Shown: positions 1 to 7,794 of the stretch, in pieces
Layout: each line of letters begins with the position of its first letter
How positions within the stretch are numbered: position 1 is the first letter of the stretch
Translations under genes and position numbers: made by a program
NCBI GenBank assembly: GCA_963696075.1
Contig: CAVOJD010000030.1
Location: forward strand, 1-64,000
Source: CAJQQK01 sp963696075
GTDB taxonomy: Bacteria; Pseudomonadota; Alphaproteobacteria; Rhizobiales; Hyphomicrobiaceae
Length of the DNA stretch: 64,000 nucleotides
Direction of reading: 5' to 3'
Notes under the pieces: model-generated
Seen by the model: only the letters and a program-made list of their open reading frames with translations
The model's database searches: none
What the model was told of the DNA's origin: nothing

Positions 1-12
1 AACTCGCTCGCC

Positions 13-34
13 GTCGAGCCCGCGTCGGCTCGAC
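13..34. repeat. 8-bp perfect inverted repeat (hairpin) at window edge
   Basis: The arms GTCGAGCC (13-20) and GGCTCGAC (27-34) flank a 6-base loop, followed by CCTTT. It may be a terminator of a gene outside the window or an end structure of the adjacent IS91-type element. A smaller hairpin lies at 94-107 (CCCGC/GCGGG). Nothing else recognisable lies in 1-240. Confidence 0.35.
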
Positions 35-287
35 CTTTAGCAACTGACGTCGCCCGACGCTTGGGGCACGTCACCGCCGGGCCATTGAACGAACCCGCTT
101 CCGCGGGAGGGCGTGTGCCACGCGGGACGTGCCGTGGATCGAGCAGCGAGGCTAACCAACTAAGCCACATACGGTAACGGGGCGAGCGTCCCGTCTTGAG
201 GATCGAGGGTTTCCAACCTCACTCAAGACAGGAGCCCCCGATGCCTCCCCTCAGTTCGAGAAGCCCATCAGCGATCTGCGCCGCCGC

Positions 288-1124
288 ATGTTGCAGGACA
301 TGTCGAACCGCAACTTCGGCGACAAGACCAAGCACGACTATATTCGACACATCGAGGCACTGGCGAAGTTTCTGGGTCGCACGCCGGATAGGGCCACGGC
401 CGACGACGTGCGGCAGTTTCAGGCCGACCAGATCGCGGGCGGTGCGCAACCGCCGAAGATGAACTCGCAGGCCTCGGCACTGCGCTTTTTCTTCACGATC
501 ACACTTGGCCGCCCCGAGCTCGCCAATCAGTTGGCACGTACGCACTACCCCAGGAAGTTGCCGCGCGTTCTCGCCCCTGAAGAGGTCGGCCGGCTTCTTG
601 AAGCCGCACCCGGTCCGGGGCTCAAGTACAAGGCAGCGCTGAGCATTGCCTACGGCGCCGGCCTCAGAAGCGGCGAAGTCGTCATGCTGCGGGTCAGCGA
701 CATCGATTCCAAGCGCATGCTGATCCGCGTCGAGATGGGCAAGGGCCGCAAGGATCGCCACGCGATGCTGTCGTCGCAGTTGCTCGAACTCCTGCGCGCG
801 TGGTGGCTGCAATGCCGCTCCAAGGGCTGGCTGTTTCCCGGCCGGGATCCGCTCCTACCGCTGACAACGAGGCAACTCAACCGGGGGTGCAAGATGGCCG
901 CCGATGCCGCCGGTCTTGGCACGTGGATCACGCCGCACACTTTACGGCATTCCTTCGCGACGCATCTGCTCGAGAGCCACACCGATGTCCGCGTGATCCA
1001 GGTCCTGCTCGGTCACGCGAAGCTCGATACGACCGCGCGCTACGCGCATGTCGCGACCAGTAGGCTGCGCACGGTGACGAGCCCACTCGATCGACTAGCC
1101 CAGGCGGAACGCCGCTCCGGGTAG
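288..1124 (+). CDS. tyrosine-type site-specific recombinase/integrase (N-terminus probably frameshifted)
   Basis: This is a 278-residue phage-integrase-family recombinase. It has an N-terminal SAM-like core-binding domain (about residues 1-90) and a C-terminal catalytic domain. The catalytic residues are visible: Arg in the AGLRSGE motif (about 127), the HTLRHSFATHL box (about 217-227), and LLGH followed by the nucleophile Tyr in ARYAHV (about 252). It belongs to the recombinases found directly upstream of IS91-type transposases. The ATG at 288 has no ribosome-binding site. A good one (GGAG, 230-233) serves an ATG at 241 in another frame, while the frame of this gene stays open upstream and reads like a recombinase N-terminus (QFEKPISDLRRRM). 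A one-base deletion near 244-251 would explain this, so the protein may be truncated or the assembly may carry an indel. Confidence 0.85.
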   Translation: MLQDMSNRNFGDKTKHDYIRHIEALAKFLGRTPDRATADDVRQFQADQIAGGAQPPKMNSQASALRFFFTITLGRPELANQLARTHYPRKLPRVLAPEEVGRLLEAAPGPGLKYKAALSIAYGAGLRSGEVVMLRVSDIDSKRMLIRVEMGKGRKDRHAMLSSQLLELLRAWWLQCRSKGWLFPGRDPLLPLTTRQLNRGCKMAADAAGLGTWITPHTLRHSFATHLLESHTDVRVIQVLLGHAKLDTTARYAHVATSRLRTVTSPLDRLAQAERRSG

Positions 1125-1136
1125 CCGGCCGTTCGC

Positions 1137-2351
1137 ATGGCTCGGCCATCCCTGGAGGTCGCGGACATCTTCCGCGATCACGGTGCCGCGTGGCGTGAGG
1201 CCAACCGCGGCAGCGTCAGTCTCGACCAGATGAAGGTGATGAGTGCCATCGAGCGCTGCCGTACAGCCGAACTCGGTGGCCATGTCGCGCGCTGCCAGAA
1301 CGACACCTGCGGCCACACGGTGATCGCCTACAACAGCTGCCGCAACCGGCACTGTCCTAAGTGCCAAGCAGCAGCGTCGCGGGAGTGGATGGTAGCACGC
1401 GAAGCCGAGTTGCTTCCCGTGGCCTACTTCCATGTCGTGTTCACGCTGCCGAACGAGGTCGCCGACATCGCCTACCAGAACAAGCGGGTCGTCTACGACC
1501 TGCTGTTCAAGGCATCTGCCGAGGCGATGCAGACCATCGCCGCCGATCCGAGGCACCTTGGCGTGAAGATCGCGATCACGACCGTGCTGCACACCTGGGG
1601 CAGCGCCATGACCCACCATCCGCACGTGCACATGATCGTACCGGGCGGGGGATTGTCGAAGGATGGCGCACGCTGGATTCCCTGCCGCAGGGGCTTCTTC
1701 CTGCCCGTGCGAGCACTCTCGAAGCTGTTCCGGCGGCTCATGCTCGAGAAGCTCACCGCCGCCCATGCGAGCGGCCAGCTCAACTTCTTTGGCGGCCATG
1801 CCCACCTTGCCGAGGCCCAGGCGTTCAGGCACTTCTTAGCACCGTGCCGCCGGCGCAAGTGGTTCGTCTATGCCAAGCGCCCGTTCGCCGGGCCGAGCGC
1901 GGTGCTCGCCTACCTGTCACGCTATACGCACCGCGTCGCGATCTCGAACCGCCGCCTCCTCAAGGCCGACGCCACCAGTGTGAGCTTCCGCATCAAGGAC
2001 TACCGCGCCAGCCCCGACAAGCGCTGGCGCACCATGACGCTCGACGCCCAAGAGTTCATTCGCCGCATCCTCATCCATGTGCTGCCGAAGGGCCTGCACC
2101 GCATCCGCCACTACGGCCTGTTCGCTTCGGCCATGAAGGCCGAGAACCTCGCAAGAATGCGTGAGCTGCTCGGCGTCGCGACACCGGAACCCGACGCCGT
2201 CGCGGCGAACGAGGACGAAGCCACAACGGCGGAAAGCACGCCACCTCAATCATGCCCGCGCTGCGGACATCAGATGCGGATCATCGAGACGTTCGCTGCC
2301 GGCTGTCAGCCAAGGCACGCGCCTCAACCCGAAGGGATCGACAGCTCATGA
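1137..2351 (+). CDS. IS91-family HUH transposase
   Basis: The 404-residue rolling-circle transposase begins 12 bases after the recombinase stop. An N-terminal zinc-binding region (about 53-80) contains a CGHTV segment and CRNRHCPKC. The HUH metal motif is HPHVHM (about 158-163), followed by IVPGGG. The catalytic tyrosine region is YLSRYTHR (about 261-268), with two tyrosines four residues apart. This YxxxY spacing is typical of IS91-type enzymes, which use two tyrosines for strand nicking. A second cysteine pair, CPRCGH, lies near 376. Length fits the family (about 400 residues) and the gene appears intact. The enzyme is expected to nick and transfer one DNA strand, moving the element by rolling-circle transposition. 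Confidence 0.92.
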   Translation: MARPSLEVADIFRDHGAAWREANRGSVSLDQMKVMSAIERCRTAELGGHVARCQNDTCGHTVIAYNSCRNRHCPKCQAAASREWMVAREAELLPVAYFHVVFTLPNEVADIAYQNKRVVYDLLFKASAEAMQTIAADPRHLGVKIAITTVLHTWGSAMTHHPHVHMIVPGGGLSKDGARWIPCRRGFFLPVRALSKLFRRLMLEKLTAAHASGQLNFFGGHAHLAEAQAFRHFLAPCRRRKWFVYAKRPFAGPSAVLAYLSRYTHRVAISNRRLLKADATSVSFRIKDYRASPDKRWRTMTLDAQEFIRRILIHVLPKGLHRIRHYGLFASAMKAENLARMRELLGVATPEPDAVAANEDEATTAESTPPQSCPRCGHQMRIIETFAAGCQPRHAPQPEGIDSS

Positions 2352-3069
2352 CATCGTTGGCGCGCCGACAATCCATCCCGCGCGCGCGCGATTGCCGTAT
2401 CGCAACGATGGTGCTCGGCTCATTGCGCGCGATCCTCACTCCTGGAACGCCCGATCTCCCCGATACGGTCTTGCTGACACTCTCAAAACGCGCGCACAGA
2501 CCGTGCTGTGGGCGATCATAACAGTCCTTTCGATCACCAGTGCCATGCTCGCTGCCGCCAAATCCCCATAGCGCTCGTGGCCTCCCCCACTGACCAACGC
2601 TCGCGGGTTCCTTCCCTGGAGCCTTTCCGACGCCGCCCCATGGCGCGCGCCGCTACCCTCGTCATCGGGCCGGCATCTGAAACGCTTCACACAAGCGGTA
2701 GAGCTTGTATCGGGCCAATGTGGTCCGGTTAATGCCCGCAACTGCCCGACCGATAGTAGCGAGGGGCCTAGCGGGGGCGGCATAGCTGCCGGAATTTTGC
2801 GGGTTTCAGTCCCGCTTCGTAGGGCATCTTACTGCAGATGGTGCAACGGGCTGCCACACAACATATTGATTGTATTGACCCTTACGATGCCTTGCAGGAA
2901 TCATCATCCGCATTTCTCTTCTCCAGAGACATGCGCAAACAACGCCCGGTGGGGCTCTTCTGAAAGTTGGTCGATCATTCTGACTCTGCGGCCAAGTCTT
3001 TGAGCCTCTACGCCGAGAAATCGGCTCGAGAGTCAGAATAATCTATGATTTTAAACGTGTTGTATTCTA
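2352..3069. other. non-coding tail between IS91 transposase and tRNA fragment
   Basis: No convincing gene is seen in these 718 bases: open frames are short and unlike known proteins. It holds three hairpins: ACAAGC/GCTTGT (2691-2708), GCGGG/CCCGC (2799-2815) and the long inverted repeat at 2977-3039. The left part is probably the right (origin) end of the IS91-type element and the right part the end of an integrated island. Confidence 0.5.
2977..3039. repeat. 11-bp perfect inverted repeat next to the tRNA scar
   Basis: ATTCTGACTCT (2977-2987) and AGAGTCAGAAT (3029-3039) are exact reverse complements separated by 41 bases. Inside are the nested pairs GAGCC/GGCTC (3002-3006, 3023-3027) and CCGA/TCGG (3013-3016, 3021-3024). 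It ends 30 bases before the tRNA fragment. This position suits recombinase arm or core sites or a terminator at the edge of an integrated element. Confidence 0.5.
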
Positions 3070-3114
3070 TTCCTAATCTGAGGGTCACAGGTTCGAATCC
3101 TGTCGGGGTCGCCA
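3070..3114 (+). other. 3-prime half of tRNA-Arg(CCU): probable attR scar
   Basis: The sequence folds as the 3-prime part of a tRNA. It has anticodon loop TTCCTAA with anticodon CCT (3072-3074), 3-prime anticodon strand TCTGA, variable loop GGGTC, T-arm ACAGG-TTCGAAT-CCTGT (3087-3103), acceptor strand CGGGGTC, discriminator G and encoded CCA (3112-3114). The five bases before the loop do not pair with TCTGA and no D-arm or 5-prime acceptor strand is present, so the gene is not functional here. Such fragments arise when an integrase recombines inside a tRNA gene. With this polarity the integrated DNA should lie to the left and the chromosome to the right. Confidence 0.75.
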
Positions 3115-3384
3115 CCGCTTTTGTTTCTTGAAATCAAATTGATAGCATGAGGACAAGTGTTCTCGCTGAGGGGCGATCTGGCGCTCTCGGCTCGTATGCA
3201 TTCGAAGTCACGTTCCGTGGGTAACCTTATTTCTGAATCCAGTCGGGTCTGAATCCAGGCGGGCCGCTTGCTCGCAACTGTCAGACGCTGCGCATCCGTC
3301 TTTTTTGACGTCGCCGCGAGCTGCTCTGGGGTTCGGTGATCTGATGATGTATCGTGTTCCTTAACCGCTGAGGAGCCTGAGCCA

Positions 3385-4233
3385 ATGCCAATTATCGATT
3401 CCCAGGTCCATGCCTACGAGGCAAATACACCGAAGCGGCCTTGGGATACGGTGCCGAACTGGCCGGATCACGTCACGGGCGATGAGATGATCGCGGCGAT
3501 GGATGCGGTGGGTGTTGATGGGGCGATCTTTGTCTCGTCATTTTCAATGTACCGCTATGACGCCAGTTACGCGGTCGAGGTGCAGCAAGCCCATCCTGAC
3601 CGGCTGGCGCTGGTGAAGCCGGTTGATCCGGCTGATCCAGCCGTGCCGGAGGTGATTTCCGATTGGAAGAAGACGCCCGGCACGGTTGGTATCCGCCTGT
3701 TCATGCGTAAGGAATCTGAGCTCGAACCGGATGATCCCGGCGTCGACCGCATCATGCGCGAAGCCGTGCGCCACGATTTTCCAGTCAACATACTGTGCTG
3801 GGGCAATGTCGATGCAGGGACGGCTGTCATTGATCGACATCCTGACACACGGTTCGTTGTCGACCATCTCGCGATCCTGCAACCCTACGCGCCGCCGGCC
3901 CCGGAAGAGCCGTGGGCTGATCTGCCCAAAGTTCTGGAACTGGCCAAACGACCGAATGCGGTCATCAAGGTGAGCGGGGCGTGCACGCTGTCGCGGGAAC
4001 CTTATCCGTTCGCGGATATCTGGGACCCGCTGGCGCGCGTGTTTGATGCCTGGGGAGTTGAGCGCTGCCTATGGGGAACGGATTGGACGCGAGCCCACGC
4101 CGTGGTCAACTACGAACAAGGCGTTGTGCCTTTTCTCGAGACGGATCGGCTGAGTGGCGAGGAGAAGGCCATTTTGATGGGGGGCGCCTGTGCCAAGGTC
4201 TATGGGTGGTCGCCCGTGAAGCGCCAAGCCTAG
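3385..4233 (+). CDS. amidohydrolase family 2 protein (PDC-hydrolase/decarboxylase-like)
   Basis: This 282-residue TIM-barrel metal-dependent hydrolase belongs to the amidohydrolase_2 group, which includes 2-pyrone-4,6-dicarboxylate hydrolases and related decarboxylases. The first strand reads IIDSQVHAY, so only one histidine (about 9) of the usual HxH pair is present, the other position being Gln. Further likely metal or catalytic residues are His161 (VVDHLAI) and Asp in LWGTDWTRA (about 233). The ATG at 3385 is supported by GAGGAG nine bases upstream. It is the first chromosomal gene right of the tRNA scar and is followed 52 bases later by an SDR gene, probably in one operon. The substrate is unknown; carboxylated ring or lactone compounds are typical of the family. 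Confidence 0.85.
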   Translation: MPIIDSQVHAYEANTPKRPWDTVPNWPDHVTGDEMIAAMDAVGVDGAIFVSSFSMYRYDASYAVEVQQAHPDRLALVKPVDPADPAVPEVISDWKKTPGTVGIRLFMRKESELEPDDPGVDRIMREAVRHDFPVNILCWGNVDAGTAVIDRHPDTRFVVDHLAILQPYAPPAPEEPWADLPKVLELAKRPNAVIKVSGACTLSREPYPFADIWDPLARVFDAWGVERCLWGTDWTRAHAVVNYEQGVVPFLETDRLSGEEKAILMGGACAKVYGWSPVKRQA

Positions 4234-4285
4234 AGTGTGCGGCTGGCACGGGCCGCGGTGTCGCCTGGCAACCAGAGGATCTCGG

Positions 4286-5047
4286 ATGGATTTAGAGCTT
4301 GAGGGCAAAGCCTGTCTCGTCACCGGCGCCAGCGCCGGCATCGGCAGCGGGATTGCACGGGTGATGGCGCGTGAGGGTGTTCGTCTCGCGATGCTTGCCC
4401 GGCGGAAGGAGCCGATGGACGCGTTGGCGGATGAGATACACGCGGAGACCGGGCGCAGGCCCCAGATCGTGGTTGCCGACCTTATGGCGAACGAGGCACC
4501 GGAGATGGTGCGCAAAGAGGTCACGCGCGCGATGGGCGGACCTGTCGATATCCTGATCAACAATGCCGGCCTTTCCAGCAAACCCGATCCGATCGCGCCG
4601 GATGATGTCTGGAACCCGGCGTTTGATCTGAAGTTCACAACGGTCCGCCGTTTGACGAATGCGTTCCTGCCGGGAATGCGTGCGCAGCAATGGGGGCGTA
4701 TCGTCAACATAACCGGTATTGTCGAACCGGTTGGGACGAGTGCTGCGCTGGCGGCGTGTGCGGCGGTTCACGCCTGGGCGAAGGGGCTGTCCAAAGACCT
4801 CGCGAAGGAGGGCATCACGATAAACTGCGTGCCCCCGGGCCGGATCGACAGCGAACAGATCCGCAATACCCTGCACCCGGATCCCGTTCAAAAGCAGCAA
4901 TACATTGATCAGTTCATTCCGATCGGCCGCTTCGGTGACCCGGAAGAACTCGCCAGCCTCGTTGCCTTTCTGAGTTCTCCGCGCGCAAGCTACATCACCG
5001 GCACAGTGATCCCGGTTGATGGTGGTATGTCGCGATTTTCGATGTGA
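4286..5047 (+). CDS. SDR-family protein lacking the YxxxK motif
   Basis: This 253-residue Rossmann protein has the nucleotide-binding motif TGASAGIG (13-20), NNAG (92-95) and a C-terminal VDGG. The start is chosen at the ATG at 4286, preceded by AGAGGA (4274-4279). The active-site region reads ALAACAAVHAWAKGLS (154-169). Related SDRs with the same HAWAKGLS segment keep Tyr and Lys where this protein appears to have Ala and Cys. The canonical YxxxK is therefore missing, and the fold may bind cofactor without classical SDR catalysis. It follows the amidohydrolase gene in the same direction and ends before a strong hairpin shared with the convergent aldo-keto reductase. Assignment to the SDR superfamily is firm; activity is uncertain. 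Confidence 0.85.
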   Translation: MDLELEGKACLVTGASAGIGSGIARVMAREGVRLAMLARRKEPMDALADEIHAETGRRPQIVVADLMANEAPEMVRKEVTRAMGGPVDILINNAGLSSKPDPIAPDDVWNPAFDLKFTTVRRLTNAFLPGMRAQQWGRIVNITGIVEPVGTSAALAACAAVHAWAKGLSKDLAKEGITINCVPPGRIDSEQIRNTLHPDPVQKQQYIDQFIPIGRFGDPEELASLVAFLSSPRASYITGTVIPVDGGMSRFSM

Positions 5048-5088
5048 TGGCGATGGGTTCCTTGCCTCTAGATGGCAAGAGACCTTCA

Positions 5089-5111
5089 GGGGGACCTCGG
5101 CGAGGTCCCCC
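5089..5111. terminator. bidirectional terminator-like hairpin between convergent genes
   Basis: This near-perfect palindrome has arms GGGGGACCTCG (5089-5099) and CGAGGTCCCCC (5101-5111). It sits in the 98-base gap between the convergent SDR and aldo-keto reductase genes. There is no long T tract, so it may rely on Rho or act as an mRNA-stabilising end for both transcripts. Confidence 0.6.
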
Positions 5112-5145
5112 GTGCTCGACCTTTGAACTGCAGTTGACTTTGGCT

Positions 5146-6078
5146 TCAAGCCGCCGTCAGCGCATCAACCGCTGCCAAGTGTTCGGGGCCGATCTCATCT
5201 TTTTCGGCATCGACGTTGTCACGGACCTGATCGGCGCGCTTGGCGCCGGCAATGACGGAACTGACGGTTGGTTTGGAGAGTAGCCACTCAAGCGCCAGAT
5301 GGGAGGGCGTCGAGCCGCACTCGGCTGCGATGGTTTTCAGGCCATCAACGGTATCCATCGCACGGGCGAACGCCACCTCGTCGAAGAGGCCGGTCCGCTG
5401 ACGCCAATCGTTCTCGTGGAGCTTGAAGTCACGGGTGTAGCGGCCGCCGAGCAGACCGAAGGCGAGGCCACCCCAGGGGATGAAACTGACGTTGTTTTGC
5501 GCGCACCATGGCAGCACGTCGGCTTCGACCTCGCGTTGCAGCAGGTTGTAGCACGACTGGAGCGCATCGACCTGCCCGGCGCTGGCGGCGGCCTTTAGTG
5601 CTGGCAGATCAAAATTCGAAACGCCGGCAGAGCGGATCAGGCCTTCGCGCTTGAAGTCCATCAACGCGCCAAAGGCTTCTTCGGTCGGTGTTTTTCCGTC
5701 GTGGCGATGGATGTAGTAGAGGTCGACGTAATCGACATTCAGCCGCTTGAGCGATCGTTCCAGTGCAGCGCGGAGATAAGCGGGATCGTTGTTGGCGCCG
5801 GTGCCGTATTCGCCAAACAGAATGCCGCCCTTGGTGGCGAGCACGACGTCATCGCGTCGCCCTGCAATCGCCTTGCCGACCAGTTCCTCGGAGCGCCCGG
5901 TGCCGTAAACATCGGCGGTGTCGATGTGGGTCACGCCGAGGTCGATCGCCTGCTTGACGAGCCGCACGCCCTCATCCTCGTCAACGCCGACGTATAGATT
6001 GTGGCCGCCGACGTAGTTGGTGCCGAGCCCGATGCAGGACATTTCGATGTTCGACTGGCCGAGTTTTCGCGTGCGCAT
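5146..6078 (-). CDS. aldo/keto reductase
   Basis: This 310-residue NAD(P)H-dependent TIM-barrel oxidoreductase has the classical tetrad: Asp53 (HIDTADVYG), Tyr58, Lys83 (ATKGG) and His124 (YYIHRHD). Typical AKR segments GVSNF and, near the C-terminus, a cofactor-phosphate loop around IAGAKR are present. The start is the ATG at 6078, giving MRTRKLGQSN, a normal AKR N-terminus. The frame stays open upstream into the neighbouring amidase gene because that gene is frameshifted, so automated calling may fuse the two. It lies 62 bases downstream of the reconstructed amidase stop and is probably co-transcribed with it. The probable role is reduction of an aldehyde or ketone released in the same pathway. 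Confidence 0.9.
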   Translation of the reverse strand: MRTRKLGQSNIEMSCIGLGTNYVGGHNLYVGVDEDEGVRLVKQAIDLGVTHIDTADVYGTGRSEELVGKAIAGRRDDVVLATKGGILFGEYGTGANNDPAYLRAALERSLKRLNVDYVDLYYIHRHDGKTPTEEAFGALMDFKREGLIRSAGVSNFDLPALKAAASAGQVDALQSCYNLLQREVEADVLPWCAQNNVSFIPWGGLAFGLLGGRYTRDFKLHENDWRQRTGLFDEVAFARAMDTVDGLKTIAAECGSTPSHLALEWLLSKPTVSSVIAGAKRADQVRDNVDAEKDEIGPEHLAAVDALTAA

Positions 6079-6140
6079 TCTGGTTTTTTCCAAGCGATTG
6101 TTGCAACTGTTTCCTAGTCGTCCCGGCGAGTGCGCCGTGA

Positions 6141-7545
6141 TCAAGCCGAAACCGGTTTCACGTTGCTGTGCAGCCAGGTGGCGATGGCCGTCATGCGGGC
6201 ATCTTCGTGTTGTTGGCCAACGAGTTGAACGCCAACGGGCAGGCCCTGGACGCCAAGCATCGGGCACGGAGACGACCGGTGCGAACAGCATTGATGTCGC
6301 GTAGTTGAAGACGGCGTTGCCGGTTGGCCGGGGCGCGAGGGGCTGACCTGCAACGTCGCCCGGCCAGAGCGGTGCGGGGCCGGGACAGGAGAGGCTGATG
6401 ATTGCGTCGACGTGAGAGCCGAGCTGTTCGTGCGCGATCTGTGCCTGGGCGCGTTCGGTGAGGGCTGCTTCATAGTCGGCGGGGGTCATGGCCTCGGCGC
6501 GTTCGAGTGTGGCCATGGCCCGGGCGCTGAGGCCGCCGCCCTTCTCCATGACGATATTGCGCTGATACCAACGGTTCTCCCAGCCGGTGATCGCGAGGCA
6601 GATCCGGCCGGCTTCGGCGGTCGCGCGCTCGAGCAGTTCGAGGTGCCTGTCGGTCTTGCGCCGGACGATCTCGACGCCCTTTGCGGCAATCCCCTCAAGG
6701 AGTGTTTCAAAGGCCTGGATGGTGGTGTCGTCGAGGCTGGCCCAGCCTTCCGTCTCGAGGACGGCGAGGCGCGTCGGCTTCAGGGCGGCGGGGGGATCGG
6801 TCGGGCCGGAAAGCGCGCGGCAGCCCCTGTCGCCGCCAGCGCGCCGGGCGATCTCGATCGAGGCCTGCCACATGTCTTCGAGCGAGCCGGCGTGGAGGCC
6901 GTGGGTGCTCATGCTGGTCGCGTTGCGCTCGCCGCGGTTGATGCCGCCCTGGGTCGGTTTCAGGGCGAAGTTGCCGCAAAAGCCTGCGGGTCTGATGATC
7001 GAGCCGCCGACCTGGGAACCGATCGCGGCCGGCATCATGCGGGCGGCGATGGCTGCGGCGGAACCAGACGACGAGCCGCCGGGGGTGCGGGCCGGATCGA
7101 AGGGGTTGGTCGTCGGGCCGGGATGGGAGCCGCCGAGTTCCGCCGTCACGGTCTTGCCGAAGATGACCGCGCCGGCCTGGCGCAGCGCCCAGACGGCGGC
7201 GTTGTCACGCTTCGGAAAGTTGCCCTTCATCCCTTCGCAATTCATCTCGGTTGGCATGTCGCGCGTCTCGAGCAGGTCCTTGATGCCGACCGGCATGCCG
7301 TCAATCGGGGAGAGTGGTTTTGCCGCCTTCCAGCGCGCGGTGCTCTGATCAGCGGCTTCGCGGGCGCTGTCGAGGTTAATGTTGGCGAACGCCTTCACGA
7401 CCGGCTCGCATTCCTCGACCGTGGCGATGCAGCGTTCGAGGTAGGCGCGGGGCGTATCGGCGCCGGATGCGAAATCCTCGCGTGAGGTGTGGAAGGTCAG
7501 CGCCTGGAATGAACTGGGGTCGTAGGATTTTGTCGTCGTCGACAT
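6141..7545 (-). pseudogene. amidase-signature hydrolase, frameshifted near its C-terminus
   Basis: The gene encodes about 467 residues of an amidase-signature (GatA-like) enzyme, which cleaves amides with a Ser-cisSer-Lys triad. Lys89 (GMPVGIKD), Ser158 (PGGSSSGS) and Ser182 (GGSIIRPAG) are all present. After VVSVP (about residue 425) the reading frame changes. The expected continuation MLGVQGLPVGVQLVG is found in another frame and runs to a stop at 6141. One surplus base, near 6261, restores a normal C-terminus. Without correction, translation would run on into the aldo-keto reductase and make a 799-residue chimera. Either the gene is a recent pseudogene or the base is an assembly error. It is the first of three amidases in the window, and the next one is divergent from it. 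Confidence 0.8.
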
Positions 7546-7794
7546 GATCGGCTTGCCTCAGGGGACGGTTTGTGGGGACGGTTTGGTGGCGGGCTGCACG
7601 GGGCTGGTGCGGGACCCGGTTACGGAGGCGATCAGAGCACAATCGGCCCCATCGTGCCAGCTTCGATCCGCGAATTGCCGGCGCCATCAAGGGGCTGGCG
7701 CGGCGCGTGGCGGCGTGGTGCAATGAGGCTCTGTCATCATCGCGCCGCTGCTCTTATTGCGGTGCTGCTATCATCATGAAACCGGGTGCAAGAA

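Larger units (their letters stand above)
230..2351 (+). mobile_element. IS91-family element with accessory tyrosine recombinase (ends not defined)
   Basis: A tyrosine recombinase gene and an IS91-type HUH transposase gene sit 12 bases apart in the same direction. This pairing is known for one subgroup of IS91-family elements. These elements move by rolling-circle transposition, have no terminal inverted repeats and make no target duplication, so the ends cannot be fixed by eye. The limits given cover only the gene pair. The true element probably extends some hundreds of bases to the right, where hairpins occur at 2691-2708 and 2799-2815. Confidence 0.6.

Noticed and set aside
150..175. tRNA D-arm-like sequence on the minus strand (GGCTTAGTTGGTTAG)
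   Set aside because: No matching acceptor, anticodon or T-arm could be built around it; it is probably chance similarity or a much decayed remnant.
3061..3114. Intact tRNA-Arg gene
   Set aside because: The 5-prime acceptor strand, D-arm and 5-prime anticodon strand are absent; upstream bases do not pair with the 3-prime strand.
6412..7485. Long open frame on the plus strand opposite the amidase gene
   Set aside because: It mirrors the amidase coding strand in a GC-rich genome and has low-complexity Gly/Ala/Arg composition with no family similarity. Similar antisense frames at 16890-18041, 25214-26362 and 45134-46201 were rejected for the same reason.
5146..7545. A genuine amidase-aldo/keto reductase fusion protein of 799 residues
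   Set aside because: The missing amidase C-terminus is present in another frame and the reductase has its own start at 6078, so a frameshift explains the open frame better.
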